The notes: generated from the letters alone by a model not told the origin. Positions 18,929 to 29,295 are shown, counted from the first letter of the stretch. The stretch: 64,000 nt of DNA from Desulfobacula sp. (GCA_028280105.1 JANQML010000087.1:56100-120099); one strand, 5' to 3'. Translations and numbers: made by a program.

Positions 18929-19681
18929 TCACCTCAAAACCGACCAGATAATGCTGAGCCCCATGACGGCGAGGCCTAAAAACAGTATCTTCCGATATGA
19001 CTTCTCATTAAATGAAGCAGAGAGCCATATCCCCAGCTTGCTGCCCGCTATCACCGCCGGAGTTGCCGCAGCATAGGTAACAAGGACCGTGGATGTCATC
19101 TGGCCGTTCGCAGCCTTGGCACCGACAATGAAAACACCTGTGATGATGAATCCGGCACCCAGAATCCCTTTCACCGCTTTTGCCGGGCAACCGCTGTAGG
19201 CAATGTAAGCGGCAAGCGGGGGGCCGTTGAAGCCAAAGGCCATTCCCAGCGCCGAAGAGAGCATGCCGGCAAGATATCCCCAGGCTTTGCCGATGATCTG
19301 AACGCCGCCCCTGTCCATGCAGAGCCCCCAGACGGCATAACAGGCAATAAATGCACCCATGCCTGCCTTCAGATATCTTTCCGATATATATTCAAGAACA
19401 AAGATACTCAGAACCACACCGGGAATCGCACCGATAAAGATACCGCGTACATACTCCCACTCAATGTATTTTCGAAAGGTCCAGCCCACCTGGCAGTTGA
19501 GGGTTAAAACAATCAGGGTGCAACTGGGCACGGCAATGGAAAAATCGATAAACGGGGTAATGAGCGGCATGGCGATCATGGCTGCGCCAAAACCGGCCAC
19601 ACCGTTTATAAAACCGCCGGCAAACCATCCGAGTGAAATCAGTATCAACTCTGTCATGCCCGATCCCTTTTCAGGCCGCAT
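18929..19681 (-). CDS. TSUP (TauE/SafE) family sulfite/sulfonate exporter-like membrane protein
   Basis: 250 aa polytopic; GWFAGGFINGVAGFGAAMIAMPL, GMAFGFNGPPLAAYIAYSG. Confidence 0.85.
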   Translation of the reverse strand: MRPEKGSGMTELILISLGWFAGGFINGVAGFGAAMIAMPLITPFIDFSIAVPSCTLIVLTLNCQVGWTFRKYIEWEYVRGIFIGAIPGVVLSIFVLEYISERYLKAGMGAFIACYAVWGLCMDRGGVQIIGKAWGYLAGMLSSALGMAFGFNGPPLAAYIAYSGCPAKAVKGILGAGFIITGVFIVGAKAANGQMTSTVLVTYAAATPAVIAGSKLGIWLSASFNEKSYRKILFLGLAVMGLSIIWSVLR

Positions 19682-19802
19682 TTCAAAGAGAGTCGGTAAA
19701 AATCCATTCTCTTGTTGCTTTCACTTCTAACCCCGTTACAGAAATCCATTGTTTCTCCTTTCATCAGCTTGCATAGCGCCGCACCCCCACACAGCGGCAT
19801 GC

Positions 19803-19834
19803 AAAACGGGGAATCATTCAAGATTCCCCGTTTA
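19803..19834. terminator. Terminator hairpin downstream of gdhA, same stem as 18879-18913
   Basis: AAAACGGGGAATC-attcaa-GATTCCCCGTTT. Confidence 0.8.
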
Positions 19835-19872
19835 TTATATTTTATACAAAAAATAAAGACGGTGTTGATCAA

Positions 19873-19897
19873 CCCGGATATTTCACGAATCGATTTT
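19873..19897 (-). repeat. Repeat family C, right-half copy (reverse orientation)
   Basis: CCCGGATATTTCACGAATCGATTTT, reverse complement of 37125-37148 motif. Confidence 0.7.
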
Positions 19898-19920
19898 ACT
19901 TTAGTTGTTAGCCATTATGT

Positions 19921-21270
19921 CTAAACGATCCCCTGGTCCATCATGGCATCGGCCACTTTGACAAACCCCGCGATATTGGCGCCGTTCACATAGTTGCCCG
20001 GTGTGCCGTATTCCTCGGATGCGGACAAACAGTCCGAATGGATACTCTTCATGATGCCTTTGAGCTTGGTCTCCACCTCCTGCCTTGACCAGAGAATCCG
20101 CATGGAGTTCTGTGACATCTCAAGGCCGGATACGGCCACCCCGCCGGCATTGGCCGCTTTACCCGGCGCATAGAGGATGTTGTTGTCAAGAAAGATCTCC
20201 ACCCCGTCCGGTGTGGTGGGCATATTTGCCCCCTCACTGACAACCGTCACGCCGTTGTTTACCAGATTCTGAGCATCTTTCACCTGGATCTCGTTCTGGG
20301 TGGCGCTGGGAAAGGCACAGTCGGCTTTATGGGTCCACAACGGATTGGAATCGGCCGCGGGATCCAGTTCCGTGTAAACCGCCTCTTTATACTTGTCTGT
20401 ATACTCTTTGATCCTGGCCCGTTTGGCATTTTTCAAGTACATAACAAAATTGAGCTTTTGTTCGTCAATGCCGGTTTCATCATAGATATACCCGGATGAA
20501 TCGGAAAGCGTCACCACCCTGCCGCCCAACTGGTTGATCTTCTCCGTGGTGAACTGGGCCACATTGCCGGATCCTGATACCAGGCAGGTCTTGCCGTTGA
20601 GTGAATCGTTCTGAGTGGCCAGCATCTCATCGGCAAAAAAGACCGATCCATAGCCCGTGGCTTCAGGCCGGATCAGGCTGCCGCCCCAGTTCAGCCCCTT
20701 TCCGGTGAGAATTCCGGTAAATTCGTTTCGCAATTTTTTGTACATGCCGAACAGGTAACCGATCTCTCTGCCGCCCACGCCGATATCCCCGGCCGGGACA
20801 TCGGTATTGGGCCCCAGATGGCGAAAGAGTTCGGACATAAACGCCTGGCAAAACCGCATGACCTCATTGTCGGATTTTCCTTTTGGATCAAAATCGGAAC
20901 CGCCTTTCCCGCCGCCCATGGGGAGGCTGGTGAGCGCATTTTTAAAGACCTGTTCAAAGGCAAGGAATTTAAGGATCGAGAGGTTAACCGACGGATGGAA
21001 CCGCAAACCGCCTTTATACGGGCCAATGGCTGAATTCATCTGGATTCTGAACCCCCGGTTCACCCGCACGGTTCCCCGGTCATCCACCCACGGCACCCGA
21101 AACTGGATCACCCGGTCCGGCTCAATGACCCGTTCCATGATCCCGTTGTGCCGGTATTCGGGTCTTTTGTCCAAAACCGGTTTCACAGATTCGACGACTT
21201 CGGTGACTGCCTGATGGAACTCCTTTTCAAAGGGATCCCTTGCATTGACAATATCAAGTATTTCACCCAT
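19921..21270 (-). CDS. gdhA: NADP-type glutamate dehydrogenase (start re-set to 21270)
   Basis: MGEILDIVNARDPFEKEFHQAVTEVVESVKPVLDKRPEYR, GPYKGGLRFHPSVNLSILKFLAFEQVFKNALTSLPMGGGKGGSDFDPKGKSD. Confidence 0.97.
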   Translation of the reverse strand: MGEILDIVNARDPFEKEFHQAVTEVVESVKPVLDKRPEYRHNGIMERVIEPDRVIQFRVPWVDDRGTVRVNRGFRIQMNSAIGPYKGGLRFHPSVNLSILKFLAFEQVFKNALTSLPMGGGKGGSDFDPKGKSDNEVMRFCQAFMSELFRHLGPNTDVPAGDIGVGGREIGYLFGMYKKLRNEFTGILTGKGLNWGGSLIRPEATGYGSVFFADEMLATQNDSLNGKTCLVSGSGNVAQFTTEKINQLGGRVVTLSDSSGYIYDETGIDEQKLNFVMYLKNAKRARIKEYTDKYKEAVYTELDPAADSNPLWTHKADCAFPSATQNEIQVKDAQNLVNNGVTVVSEGANMPTTPDGVEIFLDNNILYAPGKAANAGGVAVSGLEMSQNSMRILWSRQEVETKLKGIMKSIHSDCLSASEEYGTPGNYVNGANIAGFVKVADAMMDQGIV

Positions 21271-21452
21271 CTCTTCTCTCCTGTACCAATAGTGGTTGAT
21301 GCCAGATTTGATATATACACCGTTGCTTTTTGACGAAACAGGCCCTTTTCTGAAAGCTGCCGGACAGAGAAGGCCCCGGAAATGCACTGAAGATGCGATA
21401 CTGAACTATAAATACCATTTAAAAGCAGAAGACACAACCATAGTTGGACGCA

Positions 21453-21642
21453 CCCTGATCCACCATACGGCACCGCCTGCTATGTTGTCTGCGATCGTTC
21501 CTGCCTGCGGCGTATGAATGATACGCCTCACTCGTCACGCCTTGCCGTCTTGCATCCGGCACCTTGCTGATGGCCGGGCATGGTACGAAACCCATGACTC
21601 AAACCATACATATATACGAAAATTTGATGGTGGATTTGGGGC
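21453..21642 (-). repeat. Dispersed repeat family A, copy A3
   Basis: CCTGATCCACCATACGGCACCGCCTGC...GATACGCCTCACTCGTCACGCCTTGCCGTCTTGCATCCGGCACCTTGCTG...AAATTTGATGGTGGATTTGGGG. Confidence 0.92.
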
Positions 21643-21742
21643 GCATTCATTAAAGTGACAATTTGCTAATTAAAAGGGCCAAATAACAACCCGTCATTTG
21701 ACCCGTTTAAATTTGCATCCGTCAACAGATGTCAGGCCGGTA

Positions 21743-23089
21743 TCAATGCTTGATCATATCGGCGATCTGGAAGGCGACTTCAAGGCTCTGCTCTGCATTG
21801 AGCCGGGGATCACAGGATGTGTGATACCGGTGGTGAAGTTCGGCATCGTTTATGTTTCTGGCGCCGCCCACACATTCGGTGACGTTTTTCCCGGTCATCT
21901 CCAAATGGACCCCCCCCGGGATGGTTCCTTCAGCCCAGTGAATGTGAAAAAATGTCGTGATCTCTTCAAAAATATCATTAAAGTCTCTTGTTTTACGCCC
22001 GGATTCAGACGTATATGTATTGGCATGCATGGGGTCGCAACTCCATACAATATTAAATCCTTCTTTTTTCATCTCACGCAGCAACGGCGGCAATACGTTT
22101 CCCGCATTCTTGATTCCCAGTCGGGTGATCAGGGTCAGCCGGCCGGCTTCGTTCTCCGGATTAAGGGTTTCGATTAGCCTTTTGACATCATCGATCTCAC
22201 AGGTCGGCCCGATTTTAATCCCAATGGGATTGAGCACCCCTCTTAAAAACTCGACATGGGCCCCGTCCACCTGGCGGGTCCGTTCACCGATCCAGAGCAG
22301 ATGGGCGGAACAGTCATACCAGTCACCGGTGGTGGAATCCACACGGGTCATCGCCTCTTCATATCCCAGCAAGAGGGCTTCATGGGAGGTAAAAAACTGG
22401 GTTTGGATCACCTGGGGAATATCCGTGGGAATACCGATGGTATGCATAAATTTAATGGCCTGATCGATCTGTTTGGCCAGGCGGTCATAGGAACGGCCCA
22501 TGGGCGATTGTACCACAAACTCCTGGTTCCATGCCTGAACCCGGTGCAGGGCGGCATATCCGCCCCGGGTAAATGCCCGAAGCAAATTCAGCGTGGCAGC
22601 GGCCATGTAATATCCTTTGAGCATAAACTTGGGGTTGGGTATCCGGGCCTCTTTCACGGGGTCAATCCGATTGACCATGTCTCCCCGGTAAGACGGAATT
22701 TCAACACCGTCAACCCATTCCGTGTCTGACGACCGGGGTTTGGCAAACTGACCGGCAATCCGGCCCACCTTGATCACGGGTTTTCCGCCCGCATAGGTCA
22801 TGACAACCGACATCTGGAGCAGCACCTTTAAGGTTTCCCTGATATTGGGAGCCGTTACCTGTGTAAAATTTTCCGAACAATCACCGCCCTGGAGCATAAA
22901 GGCCTCTCCTCTGGACGCTTTGGCCAGCATCTCTTTCAGTGCGCGGATTTCACCGGCAAAGACCAGGGGCGGCAGCACGGATAAATCATCGATCACCTTC
23001 TCGTATTTTTCCGAATCCGGCCAATTGGGTTGTTGAAGGGCCGTATAGTCTTTCCAGCTTGTTTTTGTCCACTCTTTTGCGGTTGTCAT
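21743..23089 (-). CDS. Class II 3-deoxy-7-phosphoheptulonate synthase
   Basis: 448 aa; LPPLVFAGEIRALKEMLAKASRGEAFMLQGGDCSENF, KIGPTCEIDDVKRLIETLNPENEAGRLTLITRLG, GTIPGGVHLEMTGKNVTECVGG. Confidence 0.96.
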   Translation of the reverse strand: MTTAKEWTKTSWKDYTALQQPNWPDSEKYEKVIDDLSVLPPLVFAGEIRALKEMLAKASRGEAFMLQGGDCSENFTQVTAPNIRETLKVLLQMSVVMTYAGGKPVIKVGRIAGQFAKPRSSDTEWVDGVEIPSYRGDMVNRIDPVKEARIPNPKFMLKGYYMAAATLNLLRAFTRGGYAALHRVQAWNQEFVVQSPMGRSYDRLAKQIDQAIKFMHTIGIPTDIPQVIQTQFFTSHEALLLGYEEAMTRVDSTTGDWYDCSAHLLWIGERTRQVDGAHVEFLRGVLNPIGIKIGPTCEIDDVKRLIETLNPENEAGRLTLITRLGIKNAGNVLPPLLREMKKEGFNIVWSCDPMHANTYTSESGRKTRDFNDIFEEITTFFHIHWAEGTIPGGVHLEMTGKNVTECVGGARNINDAELHHRYHTSCDPRLNAEQSLEVAFQIADMIKH

Positions 23090-23213
23090 ATTCTTCTCTC
23101 ATACTATTTACAATTAAAAGTTTACATTATACACCTAACAGCACTTATTTATAAAATCAACATTATAATAAAAATTGCACATATAAAATTAAGCAAATAG
23201 CGCTCAGCATCTT

Positions 23214-23975
23214 TTATTTTAAATAAGTGTCGTAAAATAACTTTAAAATAGTTAAAAAAACGACGATCAAAAAGAGAGGCCGAATAAGGCCGGCTCCTTT
23301 TTTTATCGCCAGGCTTGATCCGAGCCTGGCACCAATGATCTGACCGCCTGCCATACAGAGCCCCACGGAGTAAAGGACATTGTTACCAAGGATAAAGACG
23401 GCAAGCGCCACAATATTGCTGGTAAAATTCATGATCCGTGTCATTCCGGATGCTTTTTTTATGTTCAGCCCCAGAAAAAAAAGCAAGGCCGCCGTCCAGA
23501 AAGAGCCGGTTCCCGGGCCGAAAAACCCGTCATAGAACCCCAGTCCCAATCCGAATATAAAAAAAAACAGATGCCGGGGCAGTTTGGGGGAAGCCGCCCC
23601 GCCCGTCGGATCCTTTGTAAACAATGTATATAAAAAGACCACAAGCAGCAGAACCGGAACCAGGTCTTCGACAAAACCGGCTGACACCTGCTGAACACTC
23701 CAGGCGCCCAGCATGGCTCCAATCAATGTATATAAAATGCCGGCCCGGTTTTCATTGATTTTAACCACGCCCTTTTTAATATAATTATACGAGGCGGACA
23801 ATGTCCCGAAACTGCCCTGAAGCTTGTTTGTTCCCAGGGCGACCTCGGGGGGAAGGCCTACGGATAAAAGCACGGGCAGGGTTATCAGCCCGCCCCCGCC
23901 GGCGATGGCGTCCACAAACCCGGCAGCGATGCCTGTTAAAAACAAAAGTATATACAAAGAGAAGGAGAGATCCAT
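23214..23975 (-). CDS. TSUP (TauE/SafE) family transporter
   Basis: 253 aa; GIAAGFVDAIAGGGGLITLPVLLSVGLPPEVALGTNKLQGSFGTLSAS, GFYDGFFGPGTGSFWT. Confidence 0.92.
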   Translation of the reverse strand: MDLSFSLYILLFLTGIAAGFVDAIAGGGGLITLPVLLSVGLPPEVALGTNKLQGSFGTLSASYNYIKKGVVKINENRAGILYTLIGAMLGAWSVQQVSAGFVEDLVPVLLLVVFLYTLFTKDPTGGAASPKLPRHLFFFIFGLGLGFYDGFFGPGTGSFWTAALLFFLGLNIKKASGMTRIMNFTSNIVALAVFILGNNVLYSVGLCMAGGQIIGARLGSSLAIKKGAGLIRPLFLIVVFLTILKLFYDTYLK

Positions 23976-24055
23976 TTTCGTATCCGCTCATTGAGATATT
24001 GAATAAAGAAAAGCCATATCAGTCTGTACGCTGTTTGTAAACCGTATCTTTACAG

Positions 24056-24170
24056 CCCTGATCAATCATACGGTCCCGCCTGCTGCCTTGCCTGCGGCAC
24101 CGTATGGTAGCCAGGGAAGGGGTGCAACACATGGCCCACATGCTAAAAAAATTTGATGGTGGATTTGGGT
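24056..24170 (-). repeat. Dispersed repeat family A, copy A4 (internally deleted)
   Basis: CCTGATCAATCATACGGTCCCGCCTGCTGCCTTGCCTGCGG ... ATGGCCCACATGCTAAAAAAATTTGATGGTGGATTTGGG; both ends kept, middle missing. Confidence 0.8.
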
Positions 24171-24244
24171 ACAAAAACCCGCTCAACAATGCGTACCATC
24201 AGACATGCTTGTTTATGAACCCGGTTTTCCCTTTTGTTCAGGGC

Positions 24245-24964
24245 TTACCTGGGGTGTCCTCTCCAAGTCGTTTCATTATCCGGCAGCGCCAGTACTTCCA
24301 GCAGGGACGGAATGAATCCGACCTGTTCATGAAACCGTCCCTGATGTTTGGCTGCCGCCGACAGCATGGTGGTGGCGACCTGAAAAATCCGATGAATCAC
24401 CGGACGCTGGGGCACCTGCCTGCCGTCCGCAAGGGATTGCCTGCAAATATTCACATCCGGCGAACTGAACCAGCGACAGGAGAGGGGCCGGTTTTCATAG
24501 ATCAGACACAGATGGTTTGTATCGAGAAAGACGCATACCGACCGGTTCAGAGGGGGCTGCCTTACCAGGACATCCCGGTTCATCCGGCTGATGAGGTGCT
24601 GCAAATCGATTTCTGAAACCGTTTTTTTTAAGTGCCCGGCCACATCAACAACCACCTGGGACGGGCATTCAATGGGAAAAGAACAACAGAAATGACACCC
24701 CTTGACACAGGCTACCGGGGACGAGTCGGGAAAATGACGGTTAAACACGGCAACGGCATCATCAATATGGCTGATGATGATTGCCAGGGCTGAAGATGCA
24801 TCCTCAATATCGGCAATATCGTTAAACATCTGCCGGCCCAAATCCATGAACAATTGCTCGTACTCACGGCCGATATCCGCCATTTTTTCGGCCACCTGAA
24901 CCACTTTTTTTTCATAAAAAACAAGTGCCCCGGCATCCTGACGGTCCTGTTCTGTCTCTTTCAT
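24245..24964 (-). CDS. YkgJ-family Cys-cluster protein
   Basis: 239 aa; CVKGCHFCCSFPIECPSQVVVDVAGHL, CVFLDTNHLCLIYENRPLSCRWF. Confidence 0.8.
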   Translation of the reverse strand: MKETEQDRQDAGALVFYEKKVVQVAEKMADIGREYEQLFMDLGRQMFNDIADIEDASSALAIIISHIDDAVAVFNRHFPDSSPVACVKGCHFCCSFPIECPSQVVVDVAGHLKKTVSEIDLQHLISRMNRDVLVRQPPLNRSVCVFLDTNHLCLIYENRPLSCRWFSSPDVNICRQSLADGRQVPQRPVIHRIFQVATTMLSAAAKHQGRFHEQVGFIPSLLEVLALPDNETTWRGHPR

Positions 24965-25074
24965 ACCTTTATCCTAACCTGTTACCTCTATTTGGGTTTT
25001 CTCCGGCTTCCATGCGTATGGCATCTGTGGCGGCTTGTTTTTTATTTCACCGGACATAAAGAAGCACCCCGATA

Positions 25075-25506
25075 TCAGTCATCCGTGTTTCCCAAAACCC
25101 GGCCCCGAAGTTTTTTCAGCCGGCTCCGTTTTGATTTATGGTCCAGGCGCTTTTTCATGGCGCTCTTTGTCGGTTGGGTGGGCCGTCTTTTCCGCTGGGT
25201 TTGAGTGGCGGTCATTATGAATCTTTTCAATCTTTCAAAGGCATCTTCACGGTTTTTATCCTGTGATCGAAACCGCTGGGCTTTTATAATGATCACCCCG
25301 TCTTTTGAGATCCGCTTATCGTTTTTTGCCAGCAGGGTTTCTTTAACGGCGTCAGGCAGGCGGGATGCCCGGATATCAAACCGGAGATGAACAGCGGTCG
25401 AAACCTTATTCACATTCTGCCCGCCCGCCCCCTGGGAACGGACCGCAGACCACCGGACCTCATCTTCACGTATCTCTATGGATTTAGACTTGTTCAAAGA
25501 TGCCAT
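25075..25506 (-). CDS. arfB: Peptidyl-tRNA hydrolase ArfB-like ribosome rescue factor
   Basis: 143 aa; VRWSAVRSQGAGGQNVNKVSTAVHLRFD (GGQ motif) and basic C-terminal tail. Confidence 0.93.
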   Translation of the reverse strand: MASLNKSKSIEIREDEVRWSAVRSQGAGGQNVNKVSTAVHLRFDIRASRLPDAVKETLLAKNDKRISKDGVIIIKAQRFRSQDKNREDAFERLKRFIMTATQTQRKRRPTQPTKSAMKKRLDHKSKRSRLKKLRGRVLGNTDD

Positions 25507-25557
25507 TTTATTGGTTTTTCAAACGGTTATCCGATTTAAACACCGGGCAGAGCCGGG

Positions 25558-26304
25558 TCACCGGTCAATAAATCCTGATAAAAACTCTCCCAAAGGTTGG
25601 TTGATTACCAGGTCGGCCAGATGATCCAGCGGGGTGTCTGACAGTGTAATGATCACAAGGGTGGCACCGGATTGTTGTGCCATAAGGGGATAGGTGGCTG
25701 CCGGCTGGACAACAAGCGTGGAACCGGCGGCAATGAAAAGGTCGCAGTTGCATGCCAACTGTTCAGCCCGGGACAGGTCTTCTCCGTTCAGACTCTGCCC
25801 GAAAGAGATGGTATTGGATTTAAGCAAGCCCCCACATCTTTCACATACCGGGCATGGGGCGGAAAGATCCAGGTGATCCATAAATCCGTCCGCAGGTTGC
25901 GTGTCTCCACAGTCAAGACAGATGATCTCCAGGCTGGTCCCATGGAGGTTGACAATCTGATCGGCCGGTATTCCGCTTTTTTCATGTAGCCCGTCAATGT
26001 TCTGTGTAATGAGCCCGGATAATCGCCCCGTCTTATGGAGATGGTAAAAAAAACGGTGGGCCGGTCCCGGCCGGGCCGGTTTTAAAGACGCCCACAGGGC
26101 CTGTTTTCTCGACCACTCTAATCGTCGTTTCTCTTCATCGGCGATAAACTCGTCCAGATAGACGGGTTGAAATTTTTCCCAGATTCCCCCCTGGCTCCGG
26201 TAATCGGCAATACCGGATTCCGTGCTGACCCCGGCACCGGTAAACCCGACGATCCGGCTGCTCGATTCAAGCATCTCCTGAAATTGTCCGGCCTCTTTTT
26301 TCAT
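25558..26304 (-). CDS. Sir2-family NAD-dependent protein deacylase
   Basis: 248 aa; GFTGAGVSTESGIADYRSQGGIW, TQNIDGLHEKSG, CLDC...CPVCERCGG. Confidence 0.95.
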   Translation of the reverse strand: MKKEAGQFQEMLESSSRIVGFTGAGVSTESGIADYRSQGGIWEKFQPVYLDEFIADEEKRRLEWSRKQALWASLKPARPGPAHRFFYHLHKTGRLSGLITQNIDGLHEKSGIPADQIVNLHGTSLEIICLDCGDTQPADGFMDHLDLSAPCPVCERCGGLLKSNTISFGQSLNGEDLSRAEQLACNCDLFIAAGSTLVVQPAATYPLMAQQSGATLVIITLSDTPLDHLADLVINQPLGEFLSGFIDR

Positions 26305-26449
26305 GTAACACTCCTGTAAGATATTTCTTTAAGCGTTTCTCTCTCTTTTACATTCATCATACTCTCATTTTTCAATGATGACCGGATGTCATTCAAATTA
26401 GCAAAAAAAGAAGGAAAAGCCAATCAAATGAAATATGCACACCCCCCGA

Positions 26450-26634
26450 CCCCAAATCCACCATCAAATTTTTGTTTAGCATGTACGCCATGGGTTGTAC
26501 CGCCTCCCTGGCCACCAGCAAGGTGTCGGATGCAAGGCGACAAGGCGTGACGACTGAGGGCGTATCAGCCATACTCCGCAGGGAGAAACAACCGCAGGCA
26601 ACGCAGCAGGGGGGACCGTATGGTGGATCAGGGG
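26450..26634 (+). repeat. Dispersed repeat family A, copy A5
   Basis: CCCCAAATCCACCATCAAATTTTTGTTTAGCATG...CAAGGTGTCGGATGCAAGGCGACAAGGCGTGACGACTGAGGGCGTATCAGCCATAC...GACCGTATGGTGGATCAGGGG. Confidence 0.93.
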
Positions 26635-26664
26635 AGAGCCGAATTAGAGGGGATAAACCGTTAC

Positions 26665-29295
26665 TTAAGAATTTTGAGCCGATTCAGCCAGTTCCAGCGC
26701 ACTCAACCGCTGCTGGGCCAGCCGGGCCCAGACCGAGTCATATGATTCCACCACTTGCGTGTAAGCATCTCTGGCTTTTGAAATAATATTGCCCTTCTGA
26801 TACGCATCACCTAAAAGAAATCCCAGATTGGCCCTTTCCCTTTCATTTTTGGACAGGTTCAATGCCTTCTCAAACGCATCTGCAGACTTGACATATTGTT
26901 TGAGTTCGATATAGGTCCGCCCCAGTTCTTTATATGCAAACGCAAGAGTCTCATAATTTTCACCTGAAGCCAGTGCAATCTCCTTTGCCGCTCTTTCCCG
27001 AAGATCTGCAGCAGTTGCAAAGTCTTCTTTTTCTTCAAATACCGTGGCATGCGACGATAAAATATTCCCTTTTTCAATACGTTTTCTTGCTGCCCTGTAA
27101 GCATCTTTATACTTTTTTGAAGCCAGGTCATACTTTTTTTGTTCTAAATAGATATCCCCGGATCGAGTCAGCGCTTCCACCCGGTTTTTATTTTTCGTAA
27201 ACCGTTTGGCAAATCCGGCGAATAATTTTAACGCATCCTCATCCCGGCCGGATTCATCCATGGCCAGACCAAGTCCGAAAAGCAGTTCCGGTGAACGGGC
27301 AGATCGTTTATACTGTTTATACGCGTCGATTAAATGGTTGAACGACTCTTCATATAAACCGGCTTCAAGATATGCCAGACCGATGGATAACTCAAGCTGC
27401 CGGCTCCCCATTCGATCAATCCGGTTGTGTTCCGTTTCATACCGGTTGAGTATCAGGGTATATTCATCCGCCTTTAACTGTTCTTTAAACAATTGTTCAT
27501 AAGCCTTTTGCATCAATTTCACAGCCTCGTAACGGAGGCCCCTGGGATGCGTTGATAAAAGATCCTCAATTTCCTGAATGCATTTATCATACTCACCCTG
27601 TTTCTGATAAATCTCCGCGATCCGCATCATGGCAATTCTGGCAAAGGTGTTTTCAGGAAATTTGGTCTTGATCATCTGGTAAATTTCCATCTTTTCATCA
27701 TCATTTTTCAGGTATCTGGCAATACCGATGGAACTGGCGATATACCCTTCAGTGTCCGGGAATTTCTCTCTTACCAGTTCATAGATTTTAGTCGCCCTTT
27801 CTTCATCGTTGTCCATACCGTATGTATCGCCGATTCTAGTTAAAACAATATCCCGATCGGATAATGCCGGAAAAAGATTCATCACCCGGTTTAAACTGTC
27901 TCTTGCCTGCCGGCTCAGACCGACTTCATAGTTGGCGTTTCCTATAAAGAGCAGCAGATCGCTGGATTCGTAAACTTTTTTCGGAAACGATTCAACCACA
28001 TAGTTCAGCACGGTGAGTGCATTCAGGTATTGACGTTTATTAAAAAGTGTTTTCCCATATCCCACACCGGCATCTGCAATATAGGCATTTTCCCTTGTAT
28101 CTTCAAAGACCTGCTTGTAATATGTCATCGCCTTGTCCGGGTACCCTTTTAAATCATATATATCTGCCAGATGGTACATGACTTCGGAAAGACCGCTATA
28201 CTCCGGATACTCTTGCTTGATAATATTAAAATACCCTTCTGCAGCTGAAATATTATTCAACTGCTTTTGAATCAGGCCGATACCTGCATATCCATAGGGG
28301 ATATACTCGGATTCGGGATATGAAATCAACGCATCCTGAAACATTCGCTCCGCCTGTATCAGACGGTTAAACTCCTCTTCTTTAACCGTTCTAAAAAAAA
28401 CATGCGCTTTTAAAAAAAGAGCGTCTTCCAGGCAGGTCACATTTTCCTGCCGGATGTACTGATCCAGCACTTCAAAAGCCTGGGCATACATCCTATTTTT
28501 CATCAGACTCAGGGCATTCCCCACTTGTGAGGTATCTTCATTACATCCGGTTTCGCTCATTTTATAGAGGATGTCATTTATATCTCCCTTGTATTTGCTT
28601 TTTTCCCTTTCCGGAGGCACGTAGGTAAGCGGCATGGGAATGACTTCGCGGGCAGGTTCAGCCGTTTTTTCCTCTTTCTTGCGTTCATCAGCGCCTGTTA
28701 ATTTGGGAATATCACTGATTTTAATCGGATCCGGAGCCGTGTTGTCCACGATTCTTTCAGGTACTTTTGCAGGGGGCTGAGGAGAACGCTTTACAGGCTC
28801 CTGTTTCTGATCTCCGGGTGGCGGGGGTGGGCCGGTTGGCGGAGTTTTAGGTGTCAAAGGCGTGTCCGGTTGGGTGGCTGGGGCTGCCTTTTTACTTTCA
28901 AGGCCTACTTTAAAAACGGTATTAGAGGCCTCAAACCCGGACGTTATGGGTCCAAACGGCTGATGGGAGTTTAAAACTACGGCAATCACATTGCCGGAAA
29001 GCTTTTCCACGGCAATGTCTTTAAATGCACTCTCTTTCTTGCCATCGATTTTAAACCCTTTTGAAAGCGTTGCATTTTTTAAAGCAATCAAAAGCTGCCG
29101 CTTTTCTACCTTGATCACCTTCACCGGAACCTGGCCGGTTAAATGGAGATCTATCGATAAAGGATTCTGACGGATGGCAATTTTTTGTATATCGGCCTGT
29201 GCGGCAAAAGAACGGAAAGGTGTCAGCAGACAGAAAACAACCGTTAAAAACCAAAGTACCGGAACGATTGCTTTTTTTGAATGTGATTTGCTCAT
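26665..29295 (-). CDS. Large TPR-repeat protein with N-terminal signal peptide and AMIN-like region
   Basis: 876 aa; many TPR-like units (AYADAGVGYGKTLFNKRQYLNAL, AFAYKELGRTYIELKQYVKSADAFEKAL) and a Pro-rich linker. Confidence 0.8.
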   Translation of the reverse strand: MSKSHSKKAIVPVLWFLTVVFCLLTPFRSFAAQADIQKIAIRQNPLSIDLHLTGQVPVKVIKVEKRQLLIALKNATLSKGFKIDGKKESAFKDIAVEKLSGNVIAVVLNSHQPFGPITSGFEASNTVFKVGLESKKAAPATQPDTPLTPKTPPTGPPPPPGDQKQEPVKRSPQPPAKVPERIVDNTAPDPIKISDIPKLTGADERKKEEKTAEPAREVIPMPLTYVPPEREKSKYKGDINDILYKMSETGCNEDTSQVGNALSLMKNRMYAQAFEVLDQYIRQENVTCLEDALFLKAHVFFRTVKEEEFNRLIQAERMFQDALISYPESEYIPYGYAGIGLIQKQLNNISAAEGYFNIIKQEYPEYSGLSEVMYHLADIYDLKGYPDKAMTYYKQVFEDTRENAYIADAGVGYGKTLFNKRQYLNALTVLNYVVESFPKKVYESSDLLLFIGNANYEVGLSRQARDSLNRVMNLFPALSDRDIVLTRIGDTYGMDNDEERATKIYELVREKFPDTEGYIASSIGIARYLKNDDEKMEIYQMIKTKFPENTFARIAMMRIAEIYQKQGEYDKCIQEIEDLLSTHPRGLRYEAVKLMQKAYEQLFKEQLKADEYTLILNRYETEHNRIDRMGSRQLELSIGLAYLEAGLYEESFNHLIDAYKQYKRSARSPELLFGLGLAMDESGRDEDALKLFAGFAKRFTKNKNRVEALTRSGDIYLEQKKYDLASKKYKDAYRAARKRIEKGNILSSHATVFEEKEDFATAADLRERAAKEIALASGENYETLAFAYKELGRTYIELKQYVKSADAFEKALNLSKNERERANLGFLLGDAYQKGNIISKARDAYTQVVESYDSVWARLAQQRLSALELAESAQNS

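Noticed and set aside
26472-26786. 104-aa ORF MYAMGCTASLATSKVSDARRQGVTTEGVSA...
   Set aside because: Lies in repeat copy A5 and runs antisense into the TPR gene; not a gene.
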